Source: Dentipellis sp. KUC8613
Lineage: Eukaryota > Basidiomycota > Agaricomycetes > Russulales > Hericiaceae
Assembly (NCBI GenBank): GCA_002286715.1
Contig: NSJX01000003.1
Location: forward strand, 124,001-188,000
Direction: 5' to 3'
DNA length: 64,000 bases
A program made the translations under genes and the position numbers. The first letter of the stretch is position 1. Each line of letters opens with the position of its first letter. The notes below the pieces were generated by a model that ran no database searches, was not told the DNA's origin, and saw only the letters and a program-made list of their open reading frames with translations. Below are positions 32,275 through 48,114 of this stretch, piece by piece.

Positions 32275-35200
32275 ATGCGGTCCGCTTGATTCATATTTAT
32301 CTCTTACCCTATTCTATACTTCTATTGGTTTTCCACCTAGACATGAACATTTCGCCTAGACGTTTCCTACCTATATTCTGTCTTTTACCTTCACCCCCGC
32401 AGCCTGGTGGTCCTTTGGGATAATGTTCACCTCCCAGACCGTCGGTGTTGTATTTTTCCTTCACGAACACTTTCTGCCTTGCCGGTAGTTAGTTGTGGTT
32501 GTACCCTTTTTTATGTGGCATAATGCGCCGTCGGCGACATGTTGTACCGGGTACCCTCCCTTCCTTGTAGCACCTTATGCGGTATGCAAAACATTTTTCG
32601 AACCCGTTTGCGCAGTGAGAACGGTCGTGTTTTGCTACTTTGAGAAGGCTTCGGGTGTTACGGAAACGGTAGTGCGCGTAGATGACGGAGAACAGGTCCA
32701 CGGCGCACGGAGGCAAAGTCAGGGGGGAATGCGTTCTGGACGTCGCACCCGCTGGTCACGCGCTCGTGATTCGCCTTCCGCGATGTGTGCTGCCGTTGCT
32801 CTCGTCCTTGATTCTTGGTTCTCGGTTCCTGGCCCTGACTCGAGTGGGCGCACTGGCGCAATGGTCATTCGTGCGACACAGCTGCGCGCAAGTCAAGCGC
32901 AGTGGTCCGAGCCCGTGCACGCGCAGTCTATTCACCGGGTACTTCGGACTATGATCATGGCTAGGCCGACAGTGAATGAATGGGCGACTGCACGTTTGGA
33001 CGGTTATGGTAATAGCGTAGCTACTAGGCTGTGGACGGGATCCATCGACTTGGAGCTAGGTCGCTTGGCTGCTGCGAAGTACTGAATGCGACGAGGTCTT
33101 GGTACCGCGGCCGGTACTATGCCAACATGGATGTGCGAGATGTCGCGATGGTGCATTGGGCCCCTATTGGGGATGGCCGTTACGCGTTTTGGGCTAGTGC
33201 ACGTTTGAAGGGAGGGTGGCAAACGGGGGCAAATTTGGGGAGGTCATTGGTGCGTAGAAGGCTGCTGGGCGGGAAGAAAGGCGAAGAAAAGGTGCGTCTA
33301 TGGTTCGAACAGGGAGTCGTCGGGAGATGCGGCGCAGTCTCGCCCGTACCAGACGCGTATTTTTTTCACGAATGCAGGCGCATTTGCTACAAATGCTCGT
33401 AGAGGGGGTCCTGTTGACTGGGATGGCGATTCTACGTAAAGGCCAAAGCAGCGGTGCGGTACACCCGGTGGAGTGCACAAACCCGGACGAACCAGAAGTT
33501 CTGGAACCTGTTTCATTTTGGGGGAGCAACGGAGGGACCAGCGCCACACCTATGCTACTGACTGTTCGAAGGTGATTAGGGAATGTATCCGTAGATCTAG
33601 ACTGACAACGCGCGGGAGCATTTTGAAGGTACTGGCACTATCATCCTTGAAGTTGTCGAAAGTTCGAAGTTGAGGCGGGGGCAGCTGTCGAGGCATGCAT
33701 ACCTGGCTGTAACAAGGAGAGCCTGAACAGGCCGGCCTAGGTGACACAGTAATGCAGGGTCGACGTCGAAGCGAGTCACGGTACGCCACTGCGGCCAGGG
33801 GCTGCGATGCTGGCGCAATGGTCACGGTGTGCATGCCTGTCAGTGATCAGTACATCGTAATTCTACACGCATCATGCAGGTCTGCAGGCACGCCAAACGC
33901 CAAACGGAAATATGGGTGACTCTCGGCGGGTTTCAAGTTCCGGGAAGCGACACGCACCATAGTTGATTCTTGTAGCAAGGTAAGTATGGGCTGGCGGGTG
34001 GTTGTAGCTGACGTTTATAGCAGCCCAATGCATTTGATCAAGCCGCCTTTAAGCGTTCAAGAGCTCGGTATGTTGGATCACGTACGATTGCACGAGTCGC
34101 AGAGCGAGGCGGATATAGATGCCATCGTGCGGCTCCTGTGCAGGTACCGGTTAGCGAATTAGTAAAAATGGGGATACATGTATAACCTTGCTTTGCATGA
34201 ACGGGCGGTCGCGCTCGGCGACACAAGCAAGGTGGTGTACATATGCGGTAAAGAGTCGGGCGGGGCAAGTGGCCAGGACACAACGCATTTCATAGGACCC
34301 TTGCCCGTGACTGTACCATTTGTTGAACACATGAGATACCCATGTGCGTAGTGGGCCGACCGGTGAACGAGTACCTGCAGGTGCACCCAAGCGAGGGCAG
34401 ATGCTTCGGGCGCGGACCTCAAACCCAAGGCCGAAGCCGAACAAATGGAACCCACTGCGCCCCGGGAGGGCACCCGGGGCGCCTCGAGCAGTAGATCTGA
34501 GGCATTCAATTGGGCATGGAGGAAAAGCCTTGGCACACAAAATGACCTGAACGTTGAACCGTAAATCGTTGAATTGACCCACAAGAGGAGCACATGAAAG
34601 TCTGAGGCAATTGCGCCGACGTCATTTTTTATCGTTTACTGCCGCACGGCTGACTTGCCGCCGCCGGGGTCGGCGATGTGGCGCGGGGCCGCAGCCCGAG
34701 AAAATTTCCAGGCAACCATAGAGACAGGCGCGTCGTCGACATCTCAACATCTGCGAGTCAGATCCAGGACACGCGTCATGGGCGCTCAGTCAGAATGGGC
34801 GGCGAATCACATGCGCGCGCGCGGCGTGTCGTCGTGAGTCGTGACGGAGATGAATTCCAGCGTCAAGCGCTCGGGCTCGGGGCCATGGACGAAAATCAAT
34901 TCGTGGGCGGGGAACTTGCGAGGTTCCTGAGGTCATGAGGAGGCATGGCAGCCGCATCCGTTGGGCATGGCTGGCCCGCCGGGATTGAGGGACGGAACGT
35001 CGAGGACAAGCGGCGGGAGGTGAGGCTGAAACCAGCGGATCAGAGGAGATTACAGATTGTCCTGATGGGAGGGTTGAAGGGGTCTTTGGGAACGATTGAC
35101 ATCGGTGTCCGAGCCGGGCAATGACATTCGATCATCATGATATATAGGCGAAACAAACGGCGACGATTACGATTTTAAATGGTTGTCAATGAGCCTAAGC

Positions 35201-36183
35201 CGTAAGACGCGTGGCCGTCAGCGCGCTTTCTCCGTGGAAACATGGGCAGGGCGGGCGCAATGGGTGTGTGTTGCGGAAGTGGCAAAGACAAGGGCGGCAT
35301 GAGAGTAGGTGAGGTCGAGGCAGGACGAGACCTTGCGGGAGACAGCAGAGACAGAAGAGAGCGGAGACGGGCGGAGGAGTGACGCGTCATGTGCGGCGTG
35401 CGGGCGAGGGCCGGCTGAGTCACGGGGCTTACGTGGGGGGACGTGTACGCCTATGGGCTGATTCCCGCCAGTTGCGCGCTTCATTTCCTTTATTATGCCT
35501 GCCCATCGTACCATGTCGCCCTCTTCTCTTCCCCGCCCTCCCCGCCCTCAGTCCCACGCCTTTGGTCGCTCTTTTATTTGCGTAAAAGGTATCGTCGCTT
35601 TTTTCTGACCTTCCCGCCGCTCTGTCTGCCCCGAGACAGCCGCGGTACCGTCCTGTGCTCCCCCACCCAGGTCGCGTATTTTCTATCCGTTCTCCGTCTC
35701 GGATAGCCACGGTTCGTCTTGTATCTTGTCCTTGAGCACTCTTCCGCGGAAGTCTGCACAAGCCGCCATCAGGCCCGCCATACGATCCACCATACCAGGC
35801 CGGCGAAACCGCCCCCGCCCGCTCGACCACCCACCCACCTTCCGAGACTTCCGTCCCCGCCGACGTATCGCGCGGGATCCACTATAAAGCTGGCGTGCTA
35901 CACCGTCGTCAAGTTCTTCTCCTTCTCTGTTTCATGCTCTGCACCCCTCGTCACATTTAGCCGCACGATCTCACCACCACAGTCTTCACACATCCATACC
36001 AAAACGGAAGTCAGCGGCCAAGGCGAAGCGCACACAGCCCTAGTAGAACGAAAGAACGACCTGGCGTCGGATCCTTGCACAGAGTGTACTCGCGTGCTAG
36101 TTACGCACGTCAGATTCAAGCTCGGCTTCATCTTTGGGTTCTCTACAGTCGCCGTGCCCTCAAGCGCGGACGCCAAGGCAAAT
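32275..36183. other. 3.9-kb sparse region, no supported gene
   Basis: It begins with the 3' UTR of the repeat gene. From about 32500 to 35800 I see only short overlapping open frames with no recognisable protein, no tRNA and no repeat ends. From 35500 the sequence becomes pyrimidine-rich, then a TATA box at 35883 marks the promoter of the gene at 36184. In-frame sequence is open upstream of 36184 to 35719, so the leader may contain an alternative start. Confidence 0.45.
35883..35888 (+). promoter_or_regulatory. TATA box (TATAAA)
   Basis: A perfect TATAAA in 'ccactataaagctgg', 300 bp upstream of the chosen ATG at 36184 and downstream of a long CT-rich tract. If used, it gives a leader of roughly 270 nt and argues against starts upstream of about 35910. 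Confidence 0.5.
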
Positions 36184-37604
36184 ATGGACGTCTCGACTGC
36201 TGGTGACAAAACCCTCATGGTGGCCTTTATGGCCCTGGTCGTCGGCTCCATGGGCTTCGCTACCGTACGTCAGCTCGAATCTCTTTCTTCTTTCTTTGTC
36301 TCAATCATATTATCTTCTAGAGCGTTGTGGCGATGTGGATCAACTGGTTCCTTCCCTCGCCGCCAGCGAAGCTCATCACTCGCGAGTCCTTGGACCGCCT
36401 GCACAAGTTGCACGATAGTGATGCGCGATCTATCACTTCCACGGAAGCGGAATCCCACTCTACCTCCATCTCTTCTAGGAAGCGCACACCTTCTCCGTCT
36501 ATGAAGAAGTCGCGTTCGCGCTCTCAGAACCGCCCGCACCGACATGTCTCCTTCAACGAACCTGCCCCCGTGACGACTACTACGACAACCTCTACCGCCA
36601 CCGCCACCTCTACGGCTACGGCTACGACTACCGTTACCCTCACCCTCGTCAGCCGGTTGAAGCCAAAGCGTCGCGCTTCTTCACCTCTTGCCAACAAGTC
36701 CACCGTTGTCGAAGACCTTCAGATTGAGGATACCACCGAAGAGAAGGATGCTTCTCCACTGTCCTCCTCTGACACTCTCACCCACCCACACCGCCGCCCT
36801 AACCTCCTCCGCATTGCGGCACCCTGGAAAACTTCTCGGCACGCGAAGCGGGAATCCACTGGAAGCATCGGATCTACCACCGCATCTTCCGCCGCGACCA
36901 ATGTGACGGAGTTCGGCGTGAAGGCGAGTCCGCAAATCGCTCGCGCCGTGTCGTTTGCCGGTCGCAAGGCTGATGCAAGGGATCCTGCGAGTGATGGCAG
37001 TCTTGCCGAGTCCGAACGTGAGCGTGGCCGTTTTGCATGGAGACTCAAGCGTTCGAAGACCGTCGACGTGCCCGCGGGCGAGACGAGTTCCGCGGATTCG
37101 GCAAAGCCAGCCACTTCGCGTCCGCGGACGAAGCGCTTCAGCACCTCGCCGCTGCGTCTCGGCAAGCTCGCGCATGCCCCCTCCACCCCGCCATCATCGC
37201 CTCCTGCGCCCAAGGCAGCCCTCGCGCCGATCGCCACCACTTGCGCACCTACGCCGAAGCTGGCGAGCCCTGGTCCTGGTGGCTCGCCTATGTGTCCTCC
37301 CCGCCGTCTGAGCTCCTACCTCACCCACGCGCTTTCTCCGCACCACTCGCATGGCTCCCCGTGCCCGTCCCCACCGCAGCCACAGCCGCGCACTCAGCCG
37401 TACGGCCCGCCGTACAATGTCATGCCTCCCGACGCTGGGGTGTGGGCAGAGAAGGAGGGCGAGGAGCGGCCGGTTCCTCGGCGCCAGAAGCGGATGTCTG
37501 CGCCGGCGGCAAGTGGGGCTGTGGTGGATACGGGAGCAAGACGGGTGAGTTTGGAGGAGCGGAGAAGGGGTACGGAGCCTATTTTGGCTTCGGGGAGGTC
37601 ATAG
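36184..37604 (+). CDS. Membrane-anchored Ser/Pro/Thr-rich hypothetical protein
   Basis: Two exons, 36184-36264 and 36321-37604, joined in phase 0, give 454 residues. The first 40 residues form a hydrophobic anchor split by the intron: 'TLMVAFMALVVGSMGFAT' then 'SVVAMWINWFLPSPP'. The rest is disordered: a basic Ser/Arg block, a Thr/Ala run ('TTTTTTSTATATSTATATT') encoded by a degenerate trinucleotide stretch, and many phosphorylatable 'SxP' and 'RRxS' sites. 'RHVSFNEP' fits the RVxF consensus for docking to protein phosphatase 1. I do not recognise the family. The frame is open upstream to 35719, but the TATA box at 35883 and the compact anchor favour 36184. It converges on the helicase gene, 533 bp away. 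Confidence 0.65.
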
Positions 37605-38137
37605 TATGAGGGTTAGGTTTTTTGGTGAGTTCGTCCTTCTCTGCGTCGTTTGACTATACAGCTGACCACGGTTCGTTTGACATAGGGTTTCGTGTCGGTT
37701 GCTTCGTCTTCTCGGTTCTGCTCTCGCATCGCATCTCCTCGCATCATCGCACCTCTCGCAACAACTTATTACTACTGTAACATATACCCACATCGCATCG
37801 CTCGCATTACCCCCCCTCCTGTCGCTCGTTATCATCCCCCACTCAGACGGGCCGCGCGCAGCAGCATGGGTATGGCTTGGGTTTCCTTCTTGCCGCGTCT
37901 ATGTTGTTGTACGTATTGTATCGTTTCGGTTTGGGTTCGGGATTCAATACCTTATAGATCATATACACATGTACATATAGATACCGTATTGGCTACCGGC
38001 TTGTGGCTTGTAATTGATGAATGAAATTAAACGAGTTAACGACCTTTTGGAGGGACTGAGTTTAGAAGGTGTTTGGAAATACAAGGTGTCAACCGCAGGT
38101 CCATCTAATGATAACACGTTGACGTGGAAGAACATGT
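37605..38137. other. Convergent intergenic spacer
   Basis: 533 bp between two converging stop codons, AT-rich toward 37960-38110. The leftward part may be the 3' UTR of the plus-strand gene. No gene is seen. Confidence 0.45.
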
Positions 38138-41100
38138 TTATACACCAGTCAATCCGTCCCCAGCGAGCAACGCCAGCATCGCATTCACCACCGGGTTATC
38201 CTTTCCAAACTCCGACAGAGTACCGCCTTCGACAGACCGCAGGAGTTGCGCGTCCAGCAAGCGACTGCATAAGAATACTGTTAGCGCTGGAGAGCCACGC
38301 GACGTGTCGGGGGACTCACCGAAGCTGCTGCACGAGGATCCCAATGCGCGGCCAGGCCTTGAGCCGCATCGAGCCCTCACGCCCACCGACGACCAGCCCA
38401 CCACCAACATGATTGATCACGATGCGCCCGCCAAACAGCAACAGCGCATACAGCGGCACCTCCGTCACGTCGCGCAAAAACACCTTCCCCGCGCCCGCGC
38501 CCGACACGCTGCGCGCGAAGCTGACCACGACGCCGCTGCGCCACGCCGCCTCGTGGAACAGCACGCTGCCGGGGTGCACCCACACGCGCGCGCCGGTCAT
38601 GTCTGCGGCGCGCCACTCGCGTGCGGTGTTGGCGCGCTGCACGGTTCCCGCGGCAACTTGGTCGTATTTGAGCGCGCCCTTGGGCAGCGCGATGCGTGCG
38701 ACGCGCGGGTAGAGCGCAGCGAGGAGGAGGGCTTTGAGTAGGCCTGCATGTTTGCTGTGTGTGTTCAGGGAGGGCGTGCTGGGGGTACTATTTGATGGGA
38801 GGAGTGACGTGCTGAGTAGAGAGGAGAGGAGATCGTGGCGGAGCGCGGTGATGTCGCGGATGGTGGTTGCGGAGATAAAGTTCTGTGTCATTTGAGGCGT
38901 CAGTTCGGCTCGAGATGCGAGGAGAAGGAAAATAAACATACTTGTTCGCAGAATGCACGAAGGGCACTCCCAGGTTTTCCGGATGCGCGCAAGGCCATGC
39001 ATTCGTCGTAGGCGGCCATATCCGTCAGAATATCGCTCTTTTCAGTAGAGAAGCGGGCGCGGGCTCTGTAGGGTCTCTGTAAGTCTTCACAAGGGAGGAC
39101 CGATACGACAGCCAGACGCACTTTGTTGCCTCATCACGTTTGTCCATCGGGTTGAGGAATACGGGCTTGGACGAGAGCATAGCCGCAATAGTGAGCATAG
39201 GCCCCATGCATTGAAAGACTGCGCCGAGTACGAGGAGCTGGCCCTGTGTATTATTATCGAGTCGATGGTCAAACAGTTAACCGCACACCTTCCCTAGCCT
39301 CAGGTCTAGAGGGAGCATTGCCTACTGCCTGTGAGCAAGGACTTATGGACAGTGCAGCAAGGCAACATACCAAATATCTTCCAAGCGCGGTCAAATCTCC
39401 GTGCTCGTCAATGGCACCCAGCTCCTCAAGCACTGACCACGCCTTGTCGATAGCTTTGACGTCTGGCGGGTCGATCGCTCGACTCAAGAAGGCCTGACCC
39501 ACGCTCGTCAGATGCGACACTAATGCCTGTCAGTACAAAATTCAAGTACCTTAACATCCTCGTCCTCCCTCGCAGACTTCACCATCAGCGAGATATTCTC
39601 CAGCGGCACGCGCAGGATCTCCGGCTTCGGGAACCGCGCCATTTTTTGCTCCTGCGCACGTGTGTACAGTTTATAGCACACGCCAGGCCGGGTGCGCCCC
39701 GCGCGCCCGCGCCGCTGCCGTGCTGCAGCACGTGTGACCCACGTCTCGGCCAGCTTCGTGAGCCCGCTGTCCGGGTCGTACTGCGTCTCTTTCACCTTGC
39801 CCGCGTCGATCACGAAGGTGATGTCGTCGATAGTGATAGAAGTCTGTCGAGTCATGTGTGAGTCAGGTTTAATTTGATCGAGGGCAAGAGCCTGTAGGCA
39901 TATTATACCTCGGCGACGTTCGTTGCAACGACGATCTTCCACTTGGATGTAGGTGCGAAAACGGCACGCTGCTCGTCGCTCGAAAGATTGGCATGCAGAG
40001 GGAAAATGGTGGCACCCTCTCCTGGCAAGGTCGATCGCAATGTTTCTATGCATTGTCGGATCTCTTGAACACCCTGCAGGAAGATGAGAATACCACCTTT
40101 CTCTTCGGCTGTGGATATGATATGTTTCGCGGCTACTGCTATAAGCTAGGGGACGGTTAATGAATTGGCAATTCATTATGCATATACCTGACATACTTGG
40201 TAGTCGAGACGGTCGGAGCGGGTAATGGCTTGGAGAGCCAGCGCCATCCGTTCGTCAAGCCCTTGGGAGATGTACTGCTCTTTATCCGCTCGGTCATCGT
40301 CGTCCTTCCGTTTCCCGGATCTAGATATTTGCGGCCGGTAGTCGAGAGCGGGGAGAATATCCTCCAAGTATCTAGAAACAGTCGGGTTGGCCAATCTAGC
40401 GAGAAAAGCAGCATAGATCTACATACTTGTCTGTTACCGGATGCGTGATACCTGGGATTGTGAGCAGTGGAGCATTATTGAAGTACCGGACGAATGTCTC
40501 GTGGTTTATTGTGGCGGACATCAGCACGACCTTGAGTGTTGGGTGTTTGTGCAGTAGTTCCTTCAACTCCAGAAGCAGGAAGTCTCCATCAACGGAGCGT
40601 TCATGGACCTGCAGATGCATCAGTATACAGACCGTGACTTGAGAATAATAAGAAACGCGCCTCATCAACGATGACATGTGAGACGTCCCCAAGATTGTCT
40701 CCGGTGCTCAGTCGCCTGAGTACGACACCAGTCGTACAGAACAGCAGTTTCGTCTTCTCCGACTGCTTGCTCTCACCGCGGATCGTGTATCCGACGGAGC
40801 CGTCATCTAACCGCTCAGCAGAAACGCGGGCGGCGACGGAAATGGCGGATATCCTTCTGGGCTGTGTCACAAGGATGTTGGCTATCGAGCCTTTATCAGA
40901 GCGGATAAGTGCGTCGAGGATAAATTGTGGGACTGTCTTCTGGTTATAAGTGACCAAATTTCGGGGTCATGTCAAAGGAGGACGAACGCTGAGTGGTCTT
41001 TCCAGAACCTGTCTCTCCCACTACTATCACCACGCGCGATTTGTCAAGCACGGTCAAGAAATCCTCCTTCGCGGAAAATGCTGGTAATCGTTTGCGAACG

Positions 41101-43059
41101 GAAAGCAGCTGGTCATATTTTGGATTCCGGCAAATAGCCTCAAAGTCTTCTCTGATCTGCGTGTTCGTCCGCGGGTCGTGACGCCTGCGACCGGGACCTC
41201 TCCTGGATCTTTGAGACCGGTCCTGAGTAATTTGTTCGGTAACGGTGTTGTCAGTTATCCGGGAAGTATCCTGAGGCTTGAGATGCCGCATCACAGCAGA
41301 GATATCTGGAGGCCCTTGGTCCTCTACTATACCCCACTGCTCATCAATGACCTGCATGACGCCAAGGCAAATACCATTGCCAGAGTCGGCGATGACTCCC
41401 TTCTTGAAAGCATCCAGTACATGCGACAGGAGATGTAGTCGAACATAGGCTGGCACTGCGGTGGATGTAATGTACATCGGGGGCGGTCGAGTAGACCTGT
41501 TGTACGCAAAGTCGGGAGGGATGACAAAGTTTACCTGGAGAGGAGCAGCGAAGAGAGGCATAACAAGTGTCGAGTCGTCCGTGTACGACGCTCCGATAGC
41601 TTCGACCTCGTCTTCACTCATCTTCTCTACAACGTTGTCCTCAGGCTCTTCATCTAAAACCTCCCGCCAATCGTCGCCAATAAGACGCTTGTTGAGCGCC
41701 GAGACGAGAAGTGGCCAATTTTCCACTAGTCTCGGCTCTGCTGTGCATTCGTGAACAACGTGCGCAGGCCAACCTGCGAGCTTGATAGCGCGGTCTTCCA
41801 TCCAGCGTCTCTTCAGATCCTCCGTGCCGCTGTGGGCGGATGTAACGAAAGAATTTGATGAATTGTTCTCGGGGAGGAAGCGTTGAGGCAGATCGCACTC
41901 CGGTATGTGCAAGACTAGATACTCGATGCAGGCCTCAAGAGGTGATGAGGAACGTAAAAGTTCGGAAGTAAGGGGGGACGCTTGCGAGAGGTAAGCGGTT
42001 GCACTTCGCGCTTGAGCAGGCTTGAACCCGAGATTTTCAAGCTGCTTCAGAAGTGCAGGCGTCTGGTTTTCCGTTAAGATCAGGGAAGCGGCATCTTCTG
42101 CTTCAGGGTATTGAGCTATTCCCTGCATAGCGATGTTACAGGTTTCCCGGAAAACGTCAAAAGAAACGGGAAAGAACCTTCTTGATGGCGTCCTCAACTA
42201 GCGTACGGAGGTCCATAGCCATCTTGACCTCAGGAGCGCGGGCGAAATCGTTTGGCAATCGAGGAGTACTGGCGCCGCTTGCACCACTTGCGGAAGCCTC
42301 CTGAGCTTCTTCTTTCTTCTTGGCAGCCTTTGCCTGACGTTCCTCCACGGACCGGCGAGCAGCGAAGGGGTCCGCCTCGTACATCCATTTCTGATGTTCC
42401 TCGATTTTCTTGTGCTCGGCCGCTAACTCGTTCCAGTACTCACGCGGGCCAGGTGGAAGAACACGGTTGAGTTGTATACCATTGCAGAACTGACAGATTG
42501 TATGTGGATTAATTATCTTTCCATTTAAATTGACGGATCGCGGCGAACGAACACGGTACAGAGCATACGTAGCGCCCCAATGGCGCGCCTCTATGGCGGT
42601 CGGGCAAATGTACGGAGGATGTGGCTCGAAGCGTACGGATTCTTGTTCTTCACCCGAGCCTTTCTTCTGGACTTTCCGGCTCAAGGTGACAACAAAAGAC
42701 CACCCTTCATCTCGTTTACGCTTCGATTATAAAATGTCAGCTAGAATAACGACAAGATTGTAAGGATACTCACAGTATCAACCTTAGGCTTATCCCAACC
42801 ATTCTTTTGACACCTGTCCTCTCATAAGTATTGATTCAGGTCGCAGCACAGCCGGAGTGGAAATTCCTCATGCGTGGTCAAGGGGAACCGTGTATTACCT
42901 CTCATTCAATAAACTCAGAGGAAATTTAGAGCCTGGTGGAAACAACGGCTTCTCCGCGTCACTCGCGCCAGCCTTGGGTGGGGCACTTGGTCCTGTGGTT
43001 GTTACCTTGGAGGAATTCCCGGCGTTCCCAGACTTGACTATGCCTCTACGAGGAGGCAT
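38138..43059 (-). CDS. DEAH/RHA-family RNA helicase, DHX57/YLR419W-like
   Basis: Fifteen exons on the minus strand: 43059-42899, 42813-42774, 42720-42178, 42122-40988, 40932-40661, 40608-40427, 40371-40197, 40145-39909, 39843-39550, 39493-39371, 39321-39289, 39243-39122, 39065-38942, 38882-38320 and 38264-38138, giving 1376 residues. An N-terminal region with 'CQKNGWDKPKVDTRKRDEGW' leads to a UBA-like segment ('LLKQLENLGFKPAQARSATAYL' region) and an RWD-like segment ending 'YLVLHIPECDLP'. Helicase motifs: I '[10 protein letters not shown]', Ia 'TQPRRISA', II 'DEVH', III 'MSATI', V 'TNVAETSITI', VI 'QRRGRAGR'. HA2 and OB-fold domains follow ('ALGRYLAMLPLDLRLGK', 'PLYALLLFGG'). This architecture fits DHX57 and budding-yeast YLR419W, with DHX29 related; members associate with translation or ribosomes. 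Intron 5 has a GC donor and splits motif II between Glu717 and Val718. Confidence 0.9.
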
Positions 43060-43194
43060 CCAGTGCGGTATAGGAAGTTCGAGAAGAGTGAGATAGCGAA
43101 ATTCGGATGAGTCATCGACGATTTATTGTGGCTTAGTCAGCACCAATGTAGGCGGTGGCTGGTCGCGCTACCTTGCTCTACACCCTCACTTGCC
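43060..43194. promoter_or_regulatory. Bidirectional promoter between two DEAH helicase genes
   Basis: Only 135 bp separate the start codons of the DHX57-like gene (minus) and PRP22 (plus). Both leaders and all core promoter elements must fit in or overlap this interval, unless transcription begins inside the opposite gene. No TATA box is seen; short AT-rich bits occur near 43095-43130. Confidence 0.65.
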
Positions 43195-46967
<3,773 letters not shown>

Positions 46968-47373
46968 AACTTGTCGATATCGTACTATACTTACCTCCGC
47001 TGCGGGACTGTTTTGGTTCTTTTGCTATAATATCACTGTTATTGACCTGTGTAGAGTAGATCTGCAGCATGAAAATTCTGTATTTCGCAGCTGTATACGG
47101 CCAGGCGCGATGCATCGATGCCTTTCACAGAGCTTTCCTTCCCTGCCTCCGTCAAGCCTGTAGAGTCATTTCTCCCTTTGACGCGGTGTGCGGTATGCTT
47201 ATGGGCACGAGTCATATTCTGGCGGTGGTAGATGGAGCAGGCGTCGCCATTCTCGGCGTTATGTTAGGCATGCCAATAGCTGGTAAATAAAAGTCAGCAT
47301 GAAGATGACGGATATACCAGCACGGGGAACTCACAATGTCCTTTATTCAAGAAACTTCGATGCAGTATATCGT
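46968..47373. other. Convergent intergenic spacer
   Basis: 406 bp between the stops of PRP22 and NXT1, moderately AT-rich, holding both 3' UTRs. No further gene is seen. Confidence 0.45.
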
Positions 47374-47952
47374 TCATCCGACGAAGCGCATGGTGTCTGC
47401 GGTAATATAGTATTTCGCCACCTCGCCTGCTGTCTTCGTAGCGGTGACGTCGGGGGATAGGATAAATGTTTGTGTGAAGACACGAGGCTGGCCATCGATG
47501 GATTTGCTTGGTGTGGACACCGGGTTTGCAGTGGGACCGCCACCATGGACGACAGATCCGGTTACCGTTATGAGAAGTGATGGTGGCTGGCTCCCTGGTA
47601 CAACCACCGTGTTAGAGGATATTCTCGTGTTGACAGCAGAATAGAAGACGCACCTGGGATGGGATGGCAGTCGTACGAATGTACCTCGTGCTTCGTCTTC
47701 GGCATCTTCGAGATGAGTTCGCGCACGGCGTCCGCCCCGCCATACGGATTGCCGTTCCACGTCATGGCAGAGTGGGGGCGATAAAAGTTAGGAAGATCAT
47801 CGACGCGTGTGGGGGAGTCGTAGGCCGTGTAGTACAGGCGCGTGAAGTGCTCAGCCGCACGCGTCGCGATTTCGATGCTGCAACTTGGTGAGCCTTTGCC
47901 GTTCCGGACGAGCAATATGATACACTTACTCCTCCTTGGTGAGCGTCGACAT
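47374..47952 (-). CDS. NXT1: NTF2-related mRNA export factor NXT1/p15
   Basis: Three exons on the minus strand, 47952-47930, 47877-47654 and 47594-47374, give 155 residues. The 23-nt first exon encodes 'MSTLTKED' up to the junction. The single NTF2-like domain carries the p15 signatures: 'AAEHFTRLYYTAYDS' helix, 'HSAMTWNGNPYGGADAV', 'MPKTKHEVHSYDCHPIPG', 'LLITVTGSVVHGG' and the last strand pair 'RVFTQTFILSPD' and 'YYITADTMRFVG'. Nxt1/p15 dimerises with the NTF2-like domain of the mRNA export receptor NXF1/Mex67 and helps it pass nuclear pores. The 'WNGNP' loop is the best-known match to metazoan p15. The loop around 'PTANPVSTPSKS' is longer than in animals. The start is fixed by the short exon with a good GTAAGT donor. 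Confidence 0.87.
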
Positions 47953-48114
47953 ATGGAGGGGATGGTGGCGGGAGGCAAGCGACGCGCAGAGTGGCGAGTC
48001 AAAGACGCGTCCGAGTATAACTGCACCGCCACGTAATTATCCCTTACGTAAAAATAGATCGGGGGAACTTGGGTCGCGCTGTTTCGCTGTGCGTTGAAGC
48101 CACTGTGGCGCACC
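47953..48114. promoter_or_regulatory. Short divergent promoter, NXT1 and ISC1
   Basis: 162 bp between two outward-facing start codons, so both genes must share this promoter region. No TATA box is seen. An AT-rich patch with 'ttacgtaaaa' near 48045-48055 contains TTACGTAA, a palindrome of the bZIP (CREB/ATF/C/EBP-like) type. Confidence 0.5.

Noticed and set aside
33295..33320. GGTTCGAACAG resembling a tRNA B box
   Set aside because: No T-stem pairing around it and no acceptor or anticodon stem within 100 bp on either strand.
34038..34593. Overlapping minus-strand frames of 81-144 codons
   Set aside because: Two frames overlap over the same bases with equally random composition; nothing recognisable.
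39527..39549. A 23-nt intron in the DHX57-like gene ending at 'actgacag'
   Set aside because: Too short for the spliceosome. The acceptor at 39494 gives a normal 56-nt intron and restores the conserved 'AFLSRAIDPP'.
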